DNA from: Buxus sempervirens
Taxonomy: Eukaryota > Streptophyta > Magnoliopsida > Buxales > Buxaceae
DNA: 64,000 nt
Direction: 5' to 3'
Assembly (NCBI GenBank): GCA_947561395.2
Contig: OX387187.1
Coordinates: forward strand, 37,677,829-37,741,828
In this document: piece after piece, positions 1-9,373 of the stretch
Position numbering within the stretch: position 1 is the first letter of the stretch
Layout: every line of letters begins with the position of its first letter
The notes under the pieces: model-generated
Told to the model about the DNA's origin: nothing
Seen by the model: the letters and a program-made list of their open reading frames with translations, nothing else
Databases searched by the model: none
Made by a program: the position numbers and the translations under genes

Positions 1-71
1 AAGTGCATGAAGCATATGTGTACACATCCTCTATCATTTGATCGGCAGATATTTTAACGTAAGGAATCAAC

Positions 72-225
72 TGATATAATCTCACATTGTTTGGGGAGAA
101 AAAATTGAAGGTCTATATATATATAAGCTTGTAACTCCTTCAAACAACGATATCATTACCGTTAAATCGTACAAGACTAGACCTAAAACGAATAATATCG
201 TTATTGTAAGGATTGAGGCGTTACA
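72..225 (+). repeat. TRIM-like LTR remnant, copy A
   Basis: A diverged ~154-bp unit starts near TGATATAATCTCACATTG and ends GCGTTACA. Related units lie at 12134 and 18018; all share a GAAGGT...TATATATA...CTTGTAACTCC core and an AATATCGTT block near the 3' end. The pattern matches the short LTR-like repeat common in plants that begins TGTGATATCCCACATTGG and ends with GTTACA. No internal region or second LTR is seen, so this is read as an old solo LTR. The family assignment is from memory of the pattern. Confidence 0.5.
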
Positions 226-761
226 TGCTAGACGAAAAACAAAAAAAAAATTCTTTAACGTTTTCTAAAGTAAAAAACTTTGTAACCATTAGATGCTATG
301 ACAACAGCTTCAATTATAACTGAGAGGGTCGTTGATCATTAATTTCGTAAAAATAAATATTCTTGTTGTAAACAATCACTTGATTTAAATATTTTCTAAA
401 AGCATACCTAATTTTTATTATTTTATGTATCACTGAAACGTAATTTTTCCTAGGAGTTATATATTATTCAAATGTAGATATTAATCCTCTCTTTCTCAAT
501 AACAACGTTTATGCCATCAGACATAATGGAGTTGTTACTTACCAGCAGTTTGGCTTCGTAATTATTGGGTGAATCTAAGGGTATTTCGGGATGAGCGGAT
601 TCGTACGATGGCCAATAGATTCATTCACACGGATCCAAGAAACCTTCCGTGGTTTTCACCAACCACCTTATAAACTCCGCCATTCTTCCTTGAGCTTTAC
701 ACATCTCCTTCCTCTTTCACTCAACCGTCTCTGCGATTTCCATAACCTCCTTAACACAGTA

Positions 762-1670
762 ATGGAGTCTTCCACCCTTCGTGGCAGTACAAGAAGGCCT
801 TCTTTCTTTGAGAACGACGATGGTCTGGCTTCTCTGGCAGACATGGAAGCTGGGTTCTCCGGGAGTACTCATCCCTTCATCATGAAATCTTCCCGTTACA
901 ATGGTTTAACTAGAAGGGGTAGTTTCGTATCCCTTTCTTCTTTCTCTGTTTCTTCACCGAGGTCGGCGAGATTCCATGACTCCAGATGTGAAGAGCCCCA
1001 CTTTCTTGATGCTTGTTTTCTCTGCAAGAAACCCCTTGGTGATAACAGGGATATCTTCATGTACAGGTTAGCAGTTTCCTTCCTCTCCTTCTTCTCTTGC
1101 TTTCTTTATTCAGTCTTTTTTCGATTTTTACTGTACGATGAAAGCATAGATGGATCTGGTCATTTCCCTCTTGATTTCTTTTTAAATGAAAAATCTTGGG
1201 ATGCATCTGTTTTTCCATTTAATAGTAAAGATGTTTGAGGAGGGCAAGATTAAAGTCACATTTCTTCCGTAATCAGCTGTATCTCACATACCCAGATGGA
1301 TCTTTCTTTATTTTCAAAGTTCTTTTAGATCATTAATTAATCCATTAATCTTGAATCTCGGAATATTAATTGCACTGTAATTTGAACCTGTGAAATGAAG
1401 TGTGGTTCTGAGGTTCTACCAACCAAAAAAAAAAAAAAAAGAAAAAGAAGTGTGGTTCTGAGGAGTTTTGGGTATTCTTGGTTTTGCAGAGGTGACACGC
1501 CGTTCTGTAGCGAAGAGTGCAGACATGAGCAAATAGAGATGGATGAAGCCAAGGAGAAGAACTTCAACTGCTCCGCCTCCATGAAAGCCTTAATGAAAGA
1601 CAAGAGGAAATCTAGCCCCAACAAATCTGAGAATTACTCTGTGCGGACCGGTGCCGTTGTAGCTGCTTAG
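762..1670 (+). CDS. FCS-like zinc finger (FLZ/DUF581) protein
   Basis: Two coding exons, 762-1066 and 1490-1670, join across a GT-AG intron that splits an Arg codon and give 161 residues. The FLZ domain occupies about residues 85-131: [14 protein letters not shown], then DIFMYRG across the junction, then TPFCSEECR and [11 protein letters not shown]. It has the C-x2-C...C-x3-C zinc-binding pattern and the FCS signature. The N-terminus is Ser-rich and basic with no membrane segment, as usual in this family. FLZ proteins are plant-specific adaptors that bind SnRK1 kinase subunits in sugar, ABA and stress signalling; that role is family knowledge. The intron inside the domain, just before the RGD-type segment, is typical of the family. 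An in-frame ATG lies 57 codons upstream (591), but 762 gives normal FLZ length and start. An AATAAA lies 31 bases after the stop. The intron carries a tiny LINE insertion at 1414-1446. Confidence 0.93.
1397..1463 (+). mobile_element. Ultra-short LINE 3'-end insertion in the FLZ intron, with TSD
   Basis: The 17-bp string GAAGTGTGGTTCTGAGG occurs at 1397-1413 and again, perfectly, at 1447-1463. Between the copies lie 33 nt: TTCTACCAACC followed by an A-rich tail. This is the layout of a target-primed LINE insertion truncated almost to its A-tail. It lies only 26 bp before the 3' splice site of the intron. The ACC(A)n junction resembles the 3' tips of the larger LINE copies here. Confidence 0.75.
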
Positions 1671-1700
1671 CTTGTGACCCTACTGATAATATATCAAACA

Positions 1701-1706
1701 AATAAA
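1701..1706 (+). promoter_or_regulatory. Candidate poly(A) signal of the FLZ gene
   Basis: AATAAA lies 31 bases past the TAG stop in an A/T-rich 3' flank. The same 3' flank, including the AAATAAAATARCC string, is preserved beside the inverted FLZ pseudogene at ~5150, which supports it being transcribed 3' UTR. Confidence 0.45.
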
Positions 1707-2390
1707 ATAACCAAAATAAAAAAAATAAAAAAATAGACAGAGATATAAAGAGAGTATCAGGGGTAAAAACTACAGCTTTGAGAAACATCTAAATAGCGAC
1801 AGGGGACCCAATAAAAAAAATACATAGATGGGGCCCATTTTGATAGATATGTTTTTTAACTTGTATTTAGTGAATGTTTATATAAGAGACTGAGACTGCT
1901 TGGTGGGATGTGCACCATGAGGTGTTTGATGGAACCTTTTTCTTACCTATGTTTAATTTTATGATGATCTTTCTTATTCTGATGTAAGATCTTTGTTGAA
2001 GTTTAAAGAGAGTGGAAGTTTCGTGGCAATTCACTTCAATGACTTCATGATCTCTTCTTTTCCGGGTATTTATTTTTCTGAAGCCTTCAGTGTCAAGGCG
2101 AATATTTTCTTTGTACTTGAGAGGGATCTGCATTTATTTTAGTCATAAAGTCTTTCTCAGGGTCTTTACTTTTCCTTGAAAGGTGGGGAGTTTGTGGGAC
2201 TTGAGTGGGGAACCTTTGGAATATTGTATTTTTATGGTTCCCTTGATGGGCGGTTGCTGTGTTAAATAGGGGCATACCCCTGAGCTTCATCAAGTTCAAT
2301 GGACCTTTTCATTATTTTATATTTTATATACATGCTTTATTTAAAGTTGTTCGGTGAATAATGAGAGTATAGTTAATCTGGTCCCGCCAA
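1707..2390. other. Intergenic stretch, no gene seen
   Basis: A/T-rich sequence after the FLZ gene. Short reading frames occur on both strands, but none resembles a known protein or is supported by codon pattern. Nothing further is recognised up to the LINE insertion. Confidence 0.4.
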
Positions 2391-3112
2391 GTGGATGGTC
2401 TCTGTTTTTTTTTTTTGGTAGTCAAAAGAGAAGGTATAATATTAAACAGAAGTACGGATATGTACACGGCCTCTAGCATCATCCATAAGTATATTACATA
2501 TTTCTTTAGGGGGTCTAACAATCCATAAACAGGAGAATTCATCGATTCCAAAGTTGGCCATATGGTCCGCAGCTGCATTCCCTTCACGAAGAACATGTTG
2601 AATGCGAACAAAGTGAAAGTAACTCCAAAGGGTATGAATTTCCAATAGATAGGAGATACATCTCCAAGGTAAAGAAGATTCCTCAGGCCATCCATCCTTC
2701 GTGGCTAGCAGCAAATTGATCAGCGTCAATGAGTCCCCTTTCAATATGATATTCTCAAAGCCTCTAGACTTAGCCAATTTAACCGCTTCAAGTGCTGCTA
2801 TTACCTCCGCCTGGATTGATGATTCAGCAAAACAGGTAGCTGCTAGTGCGGCACTAAATGAGCCATCAGTATTTCTAGCAACAACTCCAATCCCAGCCTT
2901 TCCATTAGATCTGCGATACGCACCATCAAAATTTAGTTTCATAAAAGAATAGGGTGGGGGTTGCCATTGTACCTCCATCTGCTTCTTTGGCTGTTGCTCT
3001 TTGTCTATGGAATTATAAGCAGAACCAACCTCCAGTCGAAGAGATTGGAATTGACGAATGACTTGGTAGACGTCAGGTTTGGCATGTTCAAAGATGGTGG
3101 ATGGTCTCTGTT
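2391..3112 (-). mobile_element. 5'-truncated LINE with RNase H domain and perfect 16-bp TSD
   Basis: GTGGATGGTCTCTGTT is present at 2391-2406 and identically at 3097-3112. The ~690-bp insert lies on the minus strand: its A-tail appears as a T12 run at 2405-2416, and the truncated 5' end is at ~3096. The minus-strand frame stays open from the insertion edge through about 2442 and encodes an RNase H-like domain of the plant LINE type: KLNFDGAYR, then ...GIGVVARN..., ...AEVIAALEAVKLAKSRG..., a GDS motif and a terminal ...HVLREGNAAADHMA block. The frame is intact and the TSD perfect, so the insertion looks fairly recent. The frame is open before its first Met, as expected for a truncated ORF2. 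Confidence 0.9.
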
Positions 3113-3404
3113 GTTATTGATTCTTGTTCAAAACCAGCAGTTAATTTGTGGTTGTTGGGCTTTGTTAAAAACTAGCAGTTTGTAAGATGCTCTTTCATAT
3201 ATGCACATCAATGTTGCTGTTTTTATCCTCTCTTACCCATTAAGGAGCATGGCTTTAAAGGGCACTCTTTACCTACCTCTTTGGGAGCGTGGCTTCAAAT
3301 TAACAGAAATCGTCTGCACCTAATTTACCAAGTACCAACTATACCATTTGTGATTGGTGTATCTCACTTAGAGGAATTATTTCTCTCTTTGAATGCGTCA
3401 ATCA

Positions 3405-3558
3405 CATTGAAAGGGAGCATGGGTGTATGAGAAATTGGGTGCAAAGGATGCAAGTTCGCTTCAAATGGGACCTAAGCCTGTCATTGAAAGGGAGCATAGG
3501 TGTATGAGAAATTGGGTGCAAAGGATGCAAGTTCGCTTCAAATGGGACCTAAGCCTGT
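3405..3558. repeat. 77-bp tandem duplication
   Basis: Two nearly identical 77-bp units at 3405-3481 and 3482-3558, starting CATTGAAAGGGAGCAT and ending near CCTAAGCCTGT. The second copy abuts the first unit of the 144-bp array. The shared CCTGTCA junction suggests that the same slippage or unequal-exchange process shaped both arrays. Confidence 0.85.
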
Positions 3559-4417
3559 CATAACTCTGCCTCTTCTTTTACCACCAAGGTAGTTTCAAAA
3601 CTGTTGCCTCTATCCACGTGCAGTACTGCATATGCACCTCTATTAGTAATAGTAACTTAAGTGACTTGTGGTATCCAATGGTTATTCGAACATAAAGCCT
3701 GTCATAATTCTGCCTCTTCTTTTACCACCAAGGTAGTTTCAAAACTGTTGCCTCTCTCTACGTGCAGTAGTGCATATGCATCTCTATTAGTAGTAGTAAC
3801 TTAAGTGACTTGTGGTATCCAATGGTTATTCGAGCACAAAGCTTGTCATAATTCTGCCTCTTCTTTTACCACCAGGGTAGTTTCAAAACTGTTGCCTCTC
3901 TCCACGTGCAGTGGTGCATATGCATCTCTATTAGTAGTAGTAACTTAAGTGACTTGTGGTATCCAATGGTTATTCGAGCACAAAGCCTGTTATAATTTTG
4001 CCTCTTCTTTTACCACCAAGGTAGTTACAAAACTGTTGCCTCTCTCCACGTGCAGTAGTGCATATGCATCTCTATTAGTAGTAGTAACTTAAGCGACTTG
4101 TGGTATCCAATGGTTATTCGAGCACAAAGCCTTTCATAATTCTGCCTCTTCTTTTACCACCAAGGTAGTTACAAAACTATTGCCTCTCTCCACGTGCAGT
4201 AGTGCATATGCATCTCTATTAGTAGTAGTAACTTAAGCGACTTGTGGTATCCAATGGTTATTCGAGCACAAAGACTGTCATAATTCTGCCTCTTCTTTTA
4301 CCACCAAGGTAGTTACAAAACCGTTGCCTCTCTCCACGTGCAGTACTGCATATGCACCTCTATTAGTAGTAGTAACTTAAGCGACTTGTGGTATCCAATG
4401 GTTATTCGAGCACAAAG
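3559..4417. repeat. Satellite-like array: about six copies of a 144-bp unit
   Basis: The anchor CATAATTCTGCC (with small changes) recurs at 3559, 3703, 3847, 3991, 4135 and 4279, exactly 144 bp apart. The last copy ends near 4417. Copies differ by a few substitutions and no indels. Each unit has a G-box position: CACGTG at 3615, 3903, 4047, 4191 and 4335, and TACGTG in the second copy. Next to it is a palindromic TGCATATGCA-type stretch. There is no conserved reading frame. The CAGTACTGCATATGCACCTCTATTAGT portion resembles the 3' tip of the Helitron at 6566-6801, so the unit may derive from a Helitron end; that is inference. Confidence 0.92.
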
Positions 4418-5132
4418 TCTCAGTTGTAGACAAGTTGTCGAGTACTCTCTCTTTGATTTGATGAGATTGGTTCTGAACCCAGGTCTTGTATGTGAACATC
4501 AAAAGACTTTATCACTTTCCCAAGTGCGCCCTTACATGTGGGGTGTTTCTTATAGAGAAAGTATCCTTATTAATGTATTTAATATCAAAATGGATGAAAA
4601 TGTCATTTTTCACTCACAAAAATGAAGGAACTTGTAGGTTTAGAGCTTAAAAACCTTGATAAATCTTATAAGAGTCATAATCATATTTATTCTATATGAT
4701 CATATTAATTCGAAAAAATAGTTCAAACATGTATTGCAGGGAAGATTAATTCGAGCCAAGAGGTCTCTTAGAACCACGGTAACAATAGTTTTTTTTTGGA
4801 ACTCATGGTATTGGGGCCCGCTTACGCTCAACCGATTAATCCCTGAGGGCCCATGCAAAATGAATTATGGGCTGGTGCCGCCGACCCTTAGAACCATGAT
4901 GGCACTATTTTGTATCATGATCTCATTCCAAGAACCACTTAAACTTGTTTCGAGAACCAATTTTATGCTCTATTAGTCCTGTTTGATTAAATTTATGACA
5001 AAATGAATAATAATCAAATCAATAATTAAACCACTCCAAAACCAATACAAAATCAAAATGAATTGTGCCCTCTTGTTTATAGATAGTCTCTCATAAAAGG
5101 TTCTTTTGATGGCATGGGGCAGTGGCACTATG
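4418..5132. other. Intergenic stretch, no gene seen
   Basis: Unique-looking A/T-rich sequence between the 144-bp array and the FLZ pseudogene. No credible coding region, repeat ends or RNA gene was recognised. Confidence 0.35.
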
Positions 5133-5535
5133 TCCTCTATTTTTTTTTTTGGCTATTTTATTTGTTTGATATATTATCAGTAGAGTCTCAAACTAAGCAG
5201 CTTGAACTGCACCCGTCCGAGTAATAATTCTCAGATTTGTTGGGTAGATTTCGTCTGGTCTTTCATTAAGGCGTTCATGGAGGCACAGAAGTTCAAGTTC
5301 TTCTCCTTGGCTTCATCTATATCTATTTGCTCCTGTTTGTGTTAACTAATTAGATATTTCCAGCTAGCCTCCTCATCAACCAGTCTTGAAATCAGAACAG
5401 CAGCAGATAACACTCGTCTATGAAGTGAGGAATCTTCACCAAAACTTTGTTTTACACATTTCACTCTTCTTTCAGTCTGCACTCTTGGTTACAGAATGGC
5501 GTCTCCCCTCTTCAAAACCAAATGGCTTGGAGAAA
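5133..5535 (-). pseudogene. Inverted partial copy of the FLZ gene (exon 2 plus 3' UTR), disrupted
   Basis: The minus strand matches exon 2 of the FLZ gene at 1490-1670 and its 3' flank. From the 5' side it reads GETPFCNQECR, is broken by a ~140-bp insertion (about 5336-5475), and continues QEQIDIDEAKEKN...CASMNALMKD. It then shifts frame near the end and runs into sequence equivalent to the parental RTGAV...AA stop and 3' UTR, including TGATAATATATCAAACAAA-like sequence. Zinc-finger residues are kept, so the copy was probably once functional. No exon 1 was found. A hAT element begins only ~20 bp beyond the old 3' splice site. Gene and pseudogene face each other tail to tail. Confidence 0.85.
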
Positions 5536-5549
5536 CCCAGCTTCTATGT

Positions 5550-6387
5550 CTGCTACATAGGGATGCTTAACAGGCCAGCCTAGCACGGCCCAGGCCCGTT
5601 TAGCGCATGGCCAAGTGTGCCGCGGCCCACCAGACCCGTTTAGCATATACCCAGGCACAGCCCAGCACGCGGAGGGCCATGCGGAGCTGGGCACAGTGGA
5701 CCTAGGTTTGAAAATTTTGTTTTTTCCAAAAAAAAACAAAGAAAACTTGGGAAAAAAATAGTTAAACATCATAAAAAAATTCTGAAAATTATGTTTATTA
5801 TTCACAAAATTATTTTACATATACTGGGATAGATTTTGCTCAAAAAAATATAAATAAATTAATTATAATAAGTAGAAGTTACTTACCTCTTGAACCGTGC
5901 CGAGATGAGGAAGTGTAAAAGTGTTTTTCATAACTTTCCTAGAGTCCTGTTTAGAAACTGGTTAATAGTCGGCCTAGAGACGCCCCCAAGTGAGCACTTT
6001 GCCTACCATTAGCCAAAACTCTGAACAAGACTCTAACAAAGGAAGAGGAGAAGGGAAGATGTGTGGTTTGGAGTGGGAAGGGTTAGGCATATTTATATAA
6101 AACCAAAAGTAGCTTTTTACCACATCTACCTTCAAATATGACTGTTATTTGGCAATTAGAAGGGTGGAAAATGTCACTTACAATCAATTACAAGCATACC
6201 CCCTAATATGACCTTTGGCGTACCGGGTGAGCCAGCCCGCGCCCGGCTCGCTTTGAAGTGGGCCCGTGCCGCCTGCGGGCCGCAGCCCCTCCGATTGGTG
6301 TGCCCATTTAGGGGGGCCCGGCACCGCACACCCCCAGCCACGCACACCAATGGCCCGGCACGGCTAGTTAGCAACCCTATTGCCAGA
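5550..6387. mobile_element. Non-autonomous hAT-like element, copy A
   Basis: The element spans 5558-6379 with termini TAGGGATGC and GCAACCCTA, followed inward by long GC-rich subterminal arms in an otherwise A/T-rich region. Flanking 8-mers (CTGCTACA at 5550, TTGCCAGA at 6380) match at only 5 of 8 positions, so the TSD has decayed. The interior matches hAT copy B at 18540-19684, including a GTGTGGTTTG-AGTGGGAA block, AAAAGTRGCTTTTTACC and CAATTACAAG. No transposase frame is present. Confidence 0.78.
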
Positions 6388-6565
6388 TACAGATCCATGT
6401 CGCTATTTTCTTTTAACAATGACTAATACAATCTGTTACAATACAAATAAACATGATGTTGAAATTAATTAACCAAAATAAAAAAATGTGTAACATATTT
6501 AGTTACTAATTAAAATAAGAGGGATGATTAGAAGCAAAATGTTGGGGGAACATCATCTATGTCTA

Positions 6566-6801
6566 TCTATACTATATATAATAAGAAGATGCCACTTGGG
6601 AATGGTGCCAAATAAAATACACAGCTTTCCAAAACAGCCCTTATACACTATTGAAAATATTTATTAATAAAAGGATAGAACGGTCAAAACTATCTCAACT
6701 TTCCCAAAAACTAACGATCAGTTTTGCAAATGTTCTCTCCAACATTGTCTCCCTCCGTCCCTTCCTACACACGCACAGTACTGCACATGCACACCTTCTA
6801 G
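6566..6801 (+). mobile_element. Small non-autonomous Helitron inserted in the 5' tip of another Helitron
   Basis: A 236-bp unit begins TCTATACTATATATAATAAG and ends ...CACACCTTCTAG. It lies exactly between A6565 and T6802, the A|T target rule of Helitrons. Near the 3' end is the palindromic CAGTACTG and a TGCACATGCA stretch that could form the subterminal hairpin. No Rep/helicase coding sequence is present. Its 3' tip resembles part of the 144-bp satellite unit at 3559-4417. Confidence 0.75.
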
Positions 6802-7094
6802 TATATACTAATATAAAGTGAATAGGATAGATTCGAACTTGACAAGCCCAAATCGCCCCTCAACTTTACAGCAATTAACATGTTTGTTATGCCAAATCGG
6901 CATAACTAACCAATTAGAATGGCATGATATCTATTTTAAAGTGGGTTGTTTATTTAAGTGGTCCTCACATGTAAGCACCTCATTTTTGCGCTCCCATAAA
7001 AACCAGAAATGCAAACCCTGGACAGAAAGTCAAACCCTAAGGGGTGAAAAGTTGACTTTTTGATCAAGTGAAAATTGGCCACCTCGCTTTATGC

Positions 7095-7755
7095 CATTGG
7101 ATAGAGAATCTCGACATAGTTCCAACGCAACTAAGTTTGCAGGAATCGGGGTCCGGATGAAGGTTCTGCTGGCGGTCAAACTTAAGCAGAGCCAAAAGTT
7201 GACTTTCTGCTAAAATCTGATCCAGAGGCCTACCCCTAGGTCATTGAACAGAGAATCTTGACACGGTTCCAACGCAACTGAGTTTGCAGGAATCGGGGTC
7301 TAGATAAAGGTTCTGCGGGCGGTCAAACTTGAGCAGAGCCAAAAGTTGACTTTCTGCTAAAATCCGATCCAGAGGCCTACCCCTAGGTCATTGGACAGAG
7401 AATCTCGACACGGTTCCAACGCAACTGAGTTTGCAGGAATCGGGGTCCGGATGAAGGTTCTACGGGCGGTCAAACTTGAGCAGTGCCAAAAGTTGACTTT
7501 CTGCTAAAATCCGATCCAGAGGCCTACCCCTAGGTCATTGGATAGAGAATCTCGACACGGTTCCAACACAACTGAGTTTGCAGGAATCGGGGTCCGGATG
7601 AAGGTTCTGCGGGCGGTCAAACTTGAGCAAAGCCAAAAGTTGACTTTCTGTTAAAATCCGATCCAGAGGCCTACCCCTAGGTCATTGGACAAAGAATCTC
7701 GACATGGTTCCAACGCAACTGAGTTTGCAGGAATCGGAATCCGGATGAAGAAAAT
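7095..7755. repeat. 147-bp tandem array, about 4.5 copies
   Basis: The anchor CATTGGACAGAGAATC (with small variants) starts at 7095, 7242, 7389, 7536 and 7683, always 147 bp apart. Each unit holds GTTCCAACGCAACTGAG, AATCGGGGTCCGGATGAAGG and CCAAAAGTTGACTTTC. The fifth copy breaks off after about 70 bp. The array lies in the left part of the LTR-like block, where tandem repeats are common in large gypsy LTRs. Confidence 0.92.
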
Positions 7756-8105
7756 ATGAGCTGACGAAATTCCCGAGCAGCAAAACCGGCAATCTGCGCA
7801 CGTGGCAAAAAGCTGCACACGTGGCGAGTTGCGCAGGAAAATATCTCGGGGATCAAATCCGTAAATATCCAAATATACGAAATATCCCAGGGACTAAATC
7901 TGTAAAAATCCGAGAATATCGGATTAAATTGAAATTGGCCAGGGACTAAATCTGAATTTTTCAGATTTTCCGACCGGCGAGCGGCGGCATTAAATGAATT
8001 TTCATCATTATGCCGCTCGCGCGGACGTGGCAGGCGGGTATCCGCTCAGCGCAAGACTGAGCGGATCCCCATTTTAAGTGAGCGGATACCCCCTTCTCCC
8101 TTGCC

Positions 8106-8112
8106 TATATAA
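8106..8112 (+). promoter_or_regulatory. Candidate TATA box of the LTR-like block
   Basis: TATATAA lies between a C-rich stretch and GGCCGCGCGAG, a contrast in composition like that at an LTR transcription start. Just upstream, GAGCGGAT recurs as direct and inverted copies (8040-8090). Promoter activity is inferred. Confidence 0.4.
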
Positions 8113-9355
8113 GGCCGCGCGAGATTTCGCGCAAAGGGTTGGATCATTTTAGGGTTCGAGGACTTTTGGTTGGAAGATTTTTTTTGGGTGAAAAGGGTTT
8201 TGGCTGGCGAGACTTCGGTTTTCCCTCCCCTCCTTCATCCGAGCTCCCTGTCTTCTCATCCCTCCTCGTCTCAGAAAACCCCCAGGCACCACATCATCTC
8301 TCCTCACCTTCGAAAACCCCCAGGCACCACATCCCTATTGCCAGACACTGTCTTCCCCTCCTTCGTTCTCATCCATTTCCGGTTAAGAGGGGGAAAGCTC
8401 GTTGCTGTTGGTGGAGCAAAGGGACCTTCCAACTACTATCGGAGCTCCAGGGGAAGGCCACGCACCACGGGAGAACCTCGAAACTACCAGGTATCACTCC
8501 TCGACACTCTCTCTTTCACATATATAAAAGCAGAGACATGGTGCCATGTTTAGAAAAATTTCTCAGTAGATTGCATGCTTCTTCTTTTTTTCACATATCG
8601 GGTAAGGTGAGGGTCTCTAAAGGTAAGAGAGACCCCACGCCTAGTTCCCTCTTGCTGTCATTGTTACCCAAGTTTGCTGCCTGAGGATTCTCGGTCATCA
8701 AGTAAAGGGAGTATGTTCCCTCACGAGAAGCCGATCCAATGTATCCTGGATAAACCCCCCTCCTCTTTCCCTTCTCTGAATCTTCCTGAGTTGAAGTAGG
8801 GATTTTAGGTTCTGAGGTTGGGTTGATTCGTAGGTGATGCATGCTAGGTAAGGATCCCACTGTCATGTTCATATAGGGTTTGCTGTTACCACTGCTGCAT
8901 GCATGTGTTCTAGCTTGGGTTATCCTGCATGGTTCTTCTTGATTTACTTGAGGGCTAGAAGCATACGCACACACCCTGTGGTCTGAAATAATCTTACATG
9001 AGTTGTGCTATTTTCATTTGAATGCAAGTTTAAGTGCCTTCTGGGGAGTGGTCGAAGCCCTGGGAGGGCTTACAGAGCTTAAAAAACCAGTTACAGAGCT
9101 TCAAAACCTTAAAAATGGAGTTTAAAAATTAAACAGAGAGCATCGGGTGTCCGCCGACTTCGCGCGAAGCTCCCACTCACTTTGCGCGAAGTGAGCGCAA
9201 TCACTTCGCGCGAGCGCTTTTCGCGCTTCGCAGGTTTTCGGTGCGCCCAGCCCACGCCGACCTCGCGCCTAGTGCATGAGGTCGGCGCATACCCCTAAAA
9301 CATGCCGAATTGCTATATTTTTGAAAATTTCCGAAAATACCCTTTACCGTACCGC

Positions 9356-9373
9356 GGGGGGGGGGGGGGGGGG
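9356..9373 (+). repeat. G18 homopolymer
   Basis: An uninterrupted run of 18 G follows CCGTACCGC inside the LTR-like block. One of several long poly-G tracts in the window; exact length may be affected by sequencing. Confidence 0.8.

Noticed and set aside
1337..1624. 95-codon minus-strand frame over FLZ exon 2
   Set aside because: It is the antisense shadow of the FLZ exon and of the A-tail in the intron.
1395..1670. 91-codon frame extending FLZ exon 2 upstream
   Set aside because: The part before 1490 is intron (poly-Lys from the A-tail); the CAG acceptor and FLZ homology begin at 1490.
6381..6420. Possible FLZ exon 1 fragment beyond the hAT element
   Set aside because: The minus strand reads NSDMDLYL, vaguely like NRDIFMYR, but identity is only about half, no upstream C-x2-C motif exists, and a stop lies just before it.
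8139..8684. Overlapping 181- and 127-codon frames on +
   Set aside because: Both sit in the LTR-like block, overlap in two frames, are Pro/Ser/His-rich from low-complexity CCTC text, and match no family I know.
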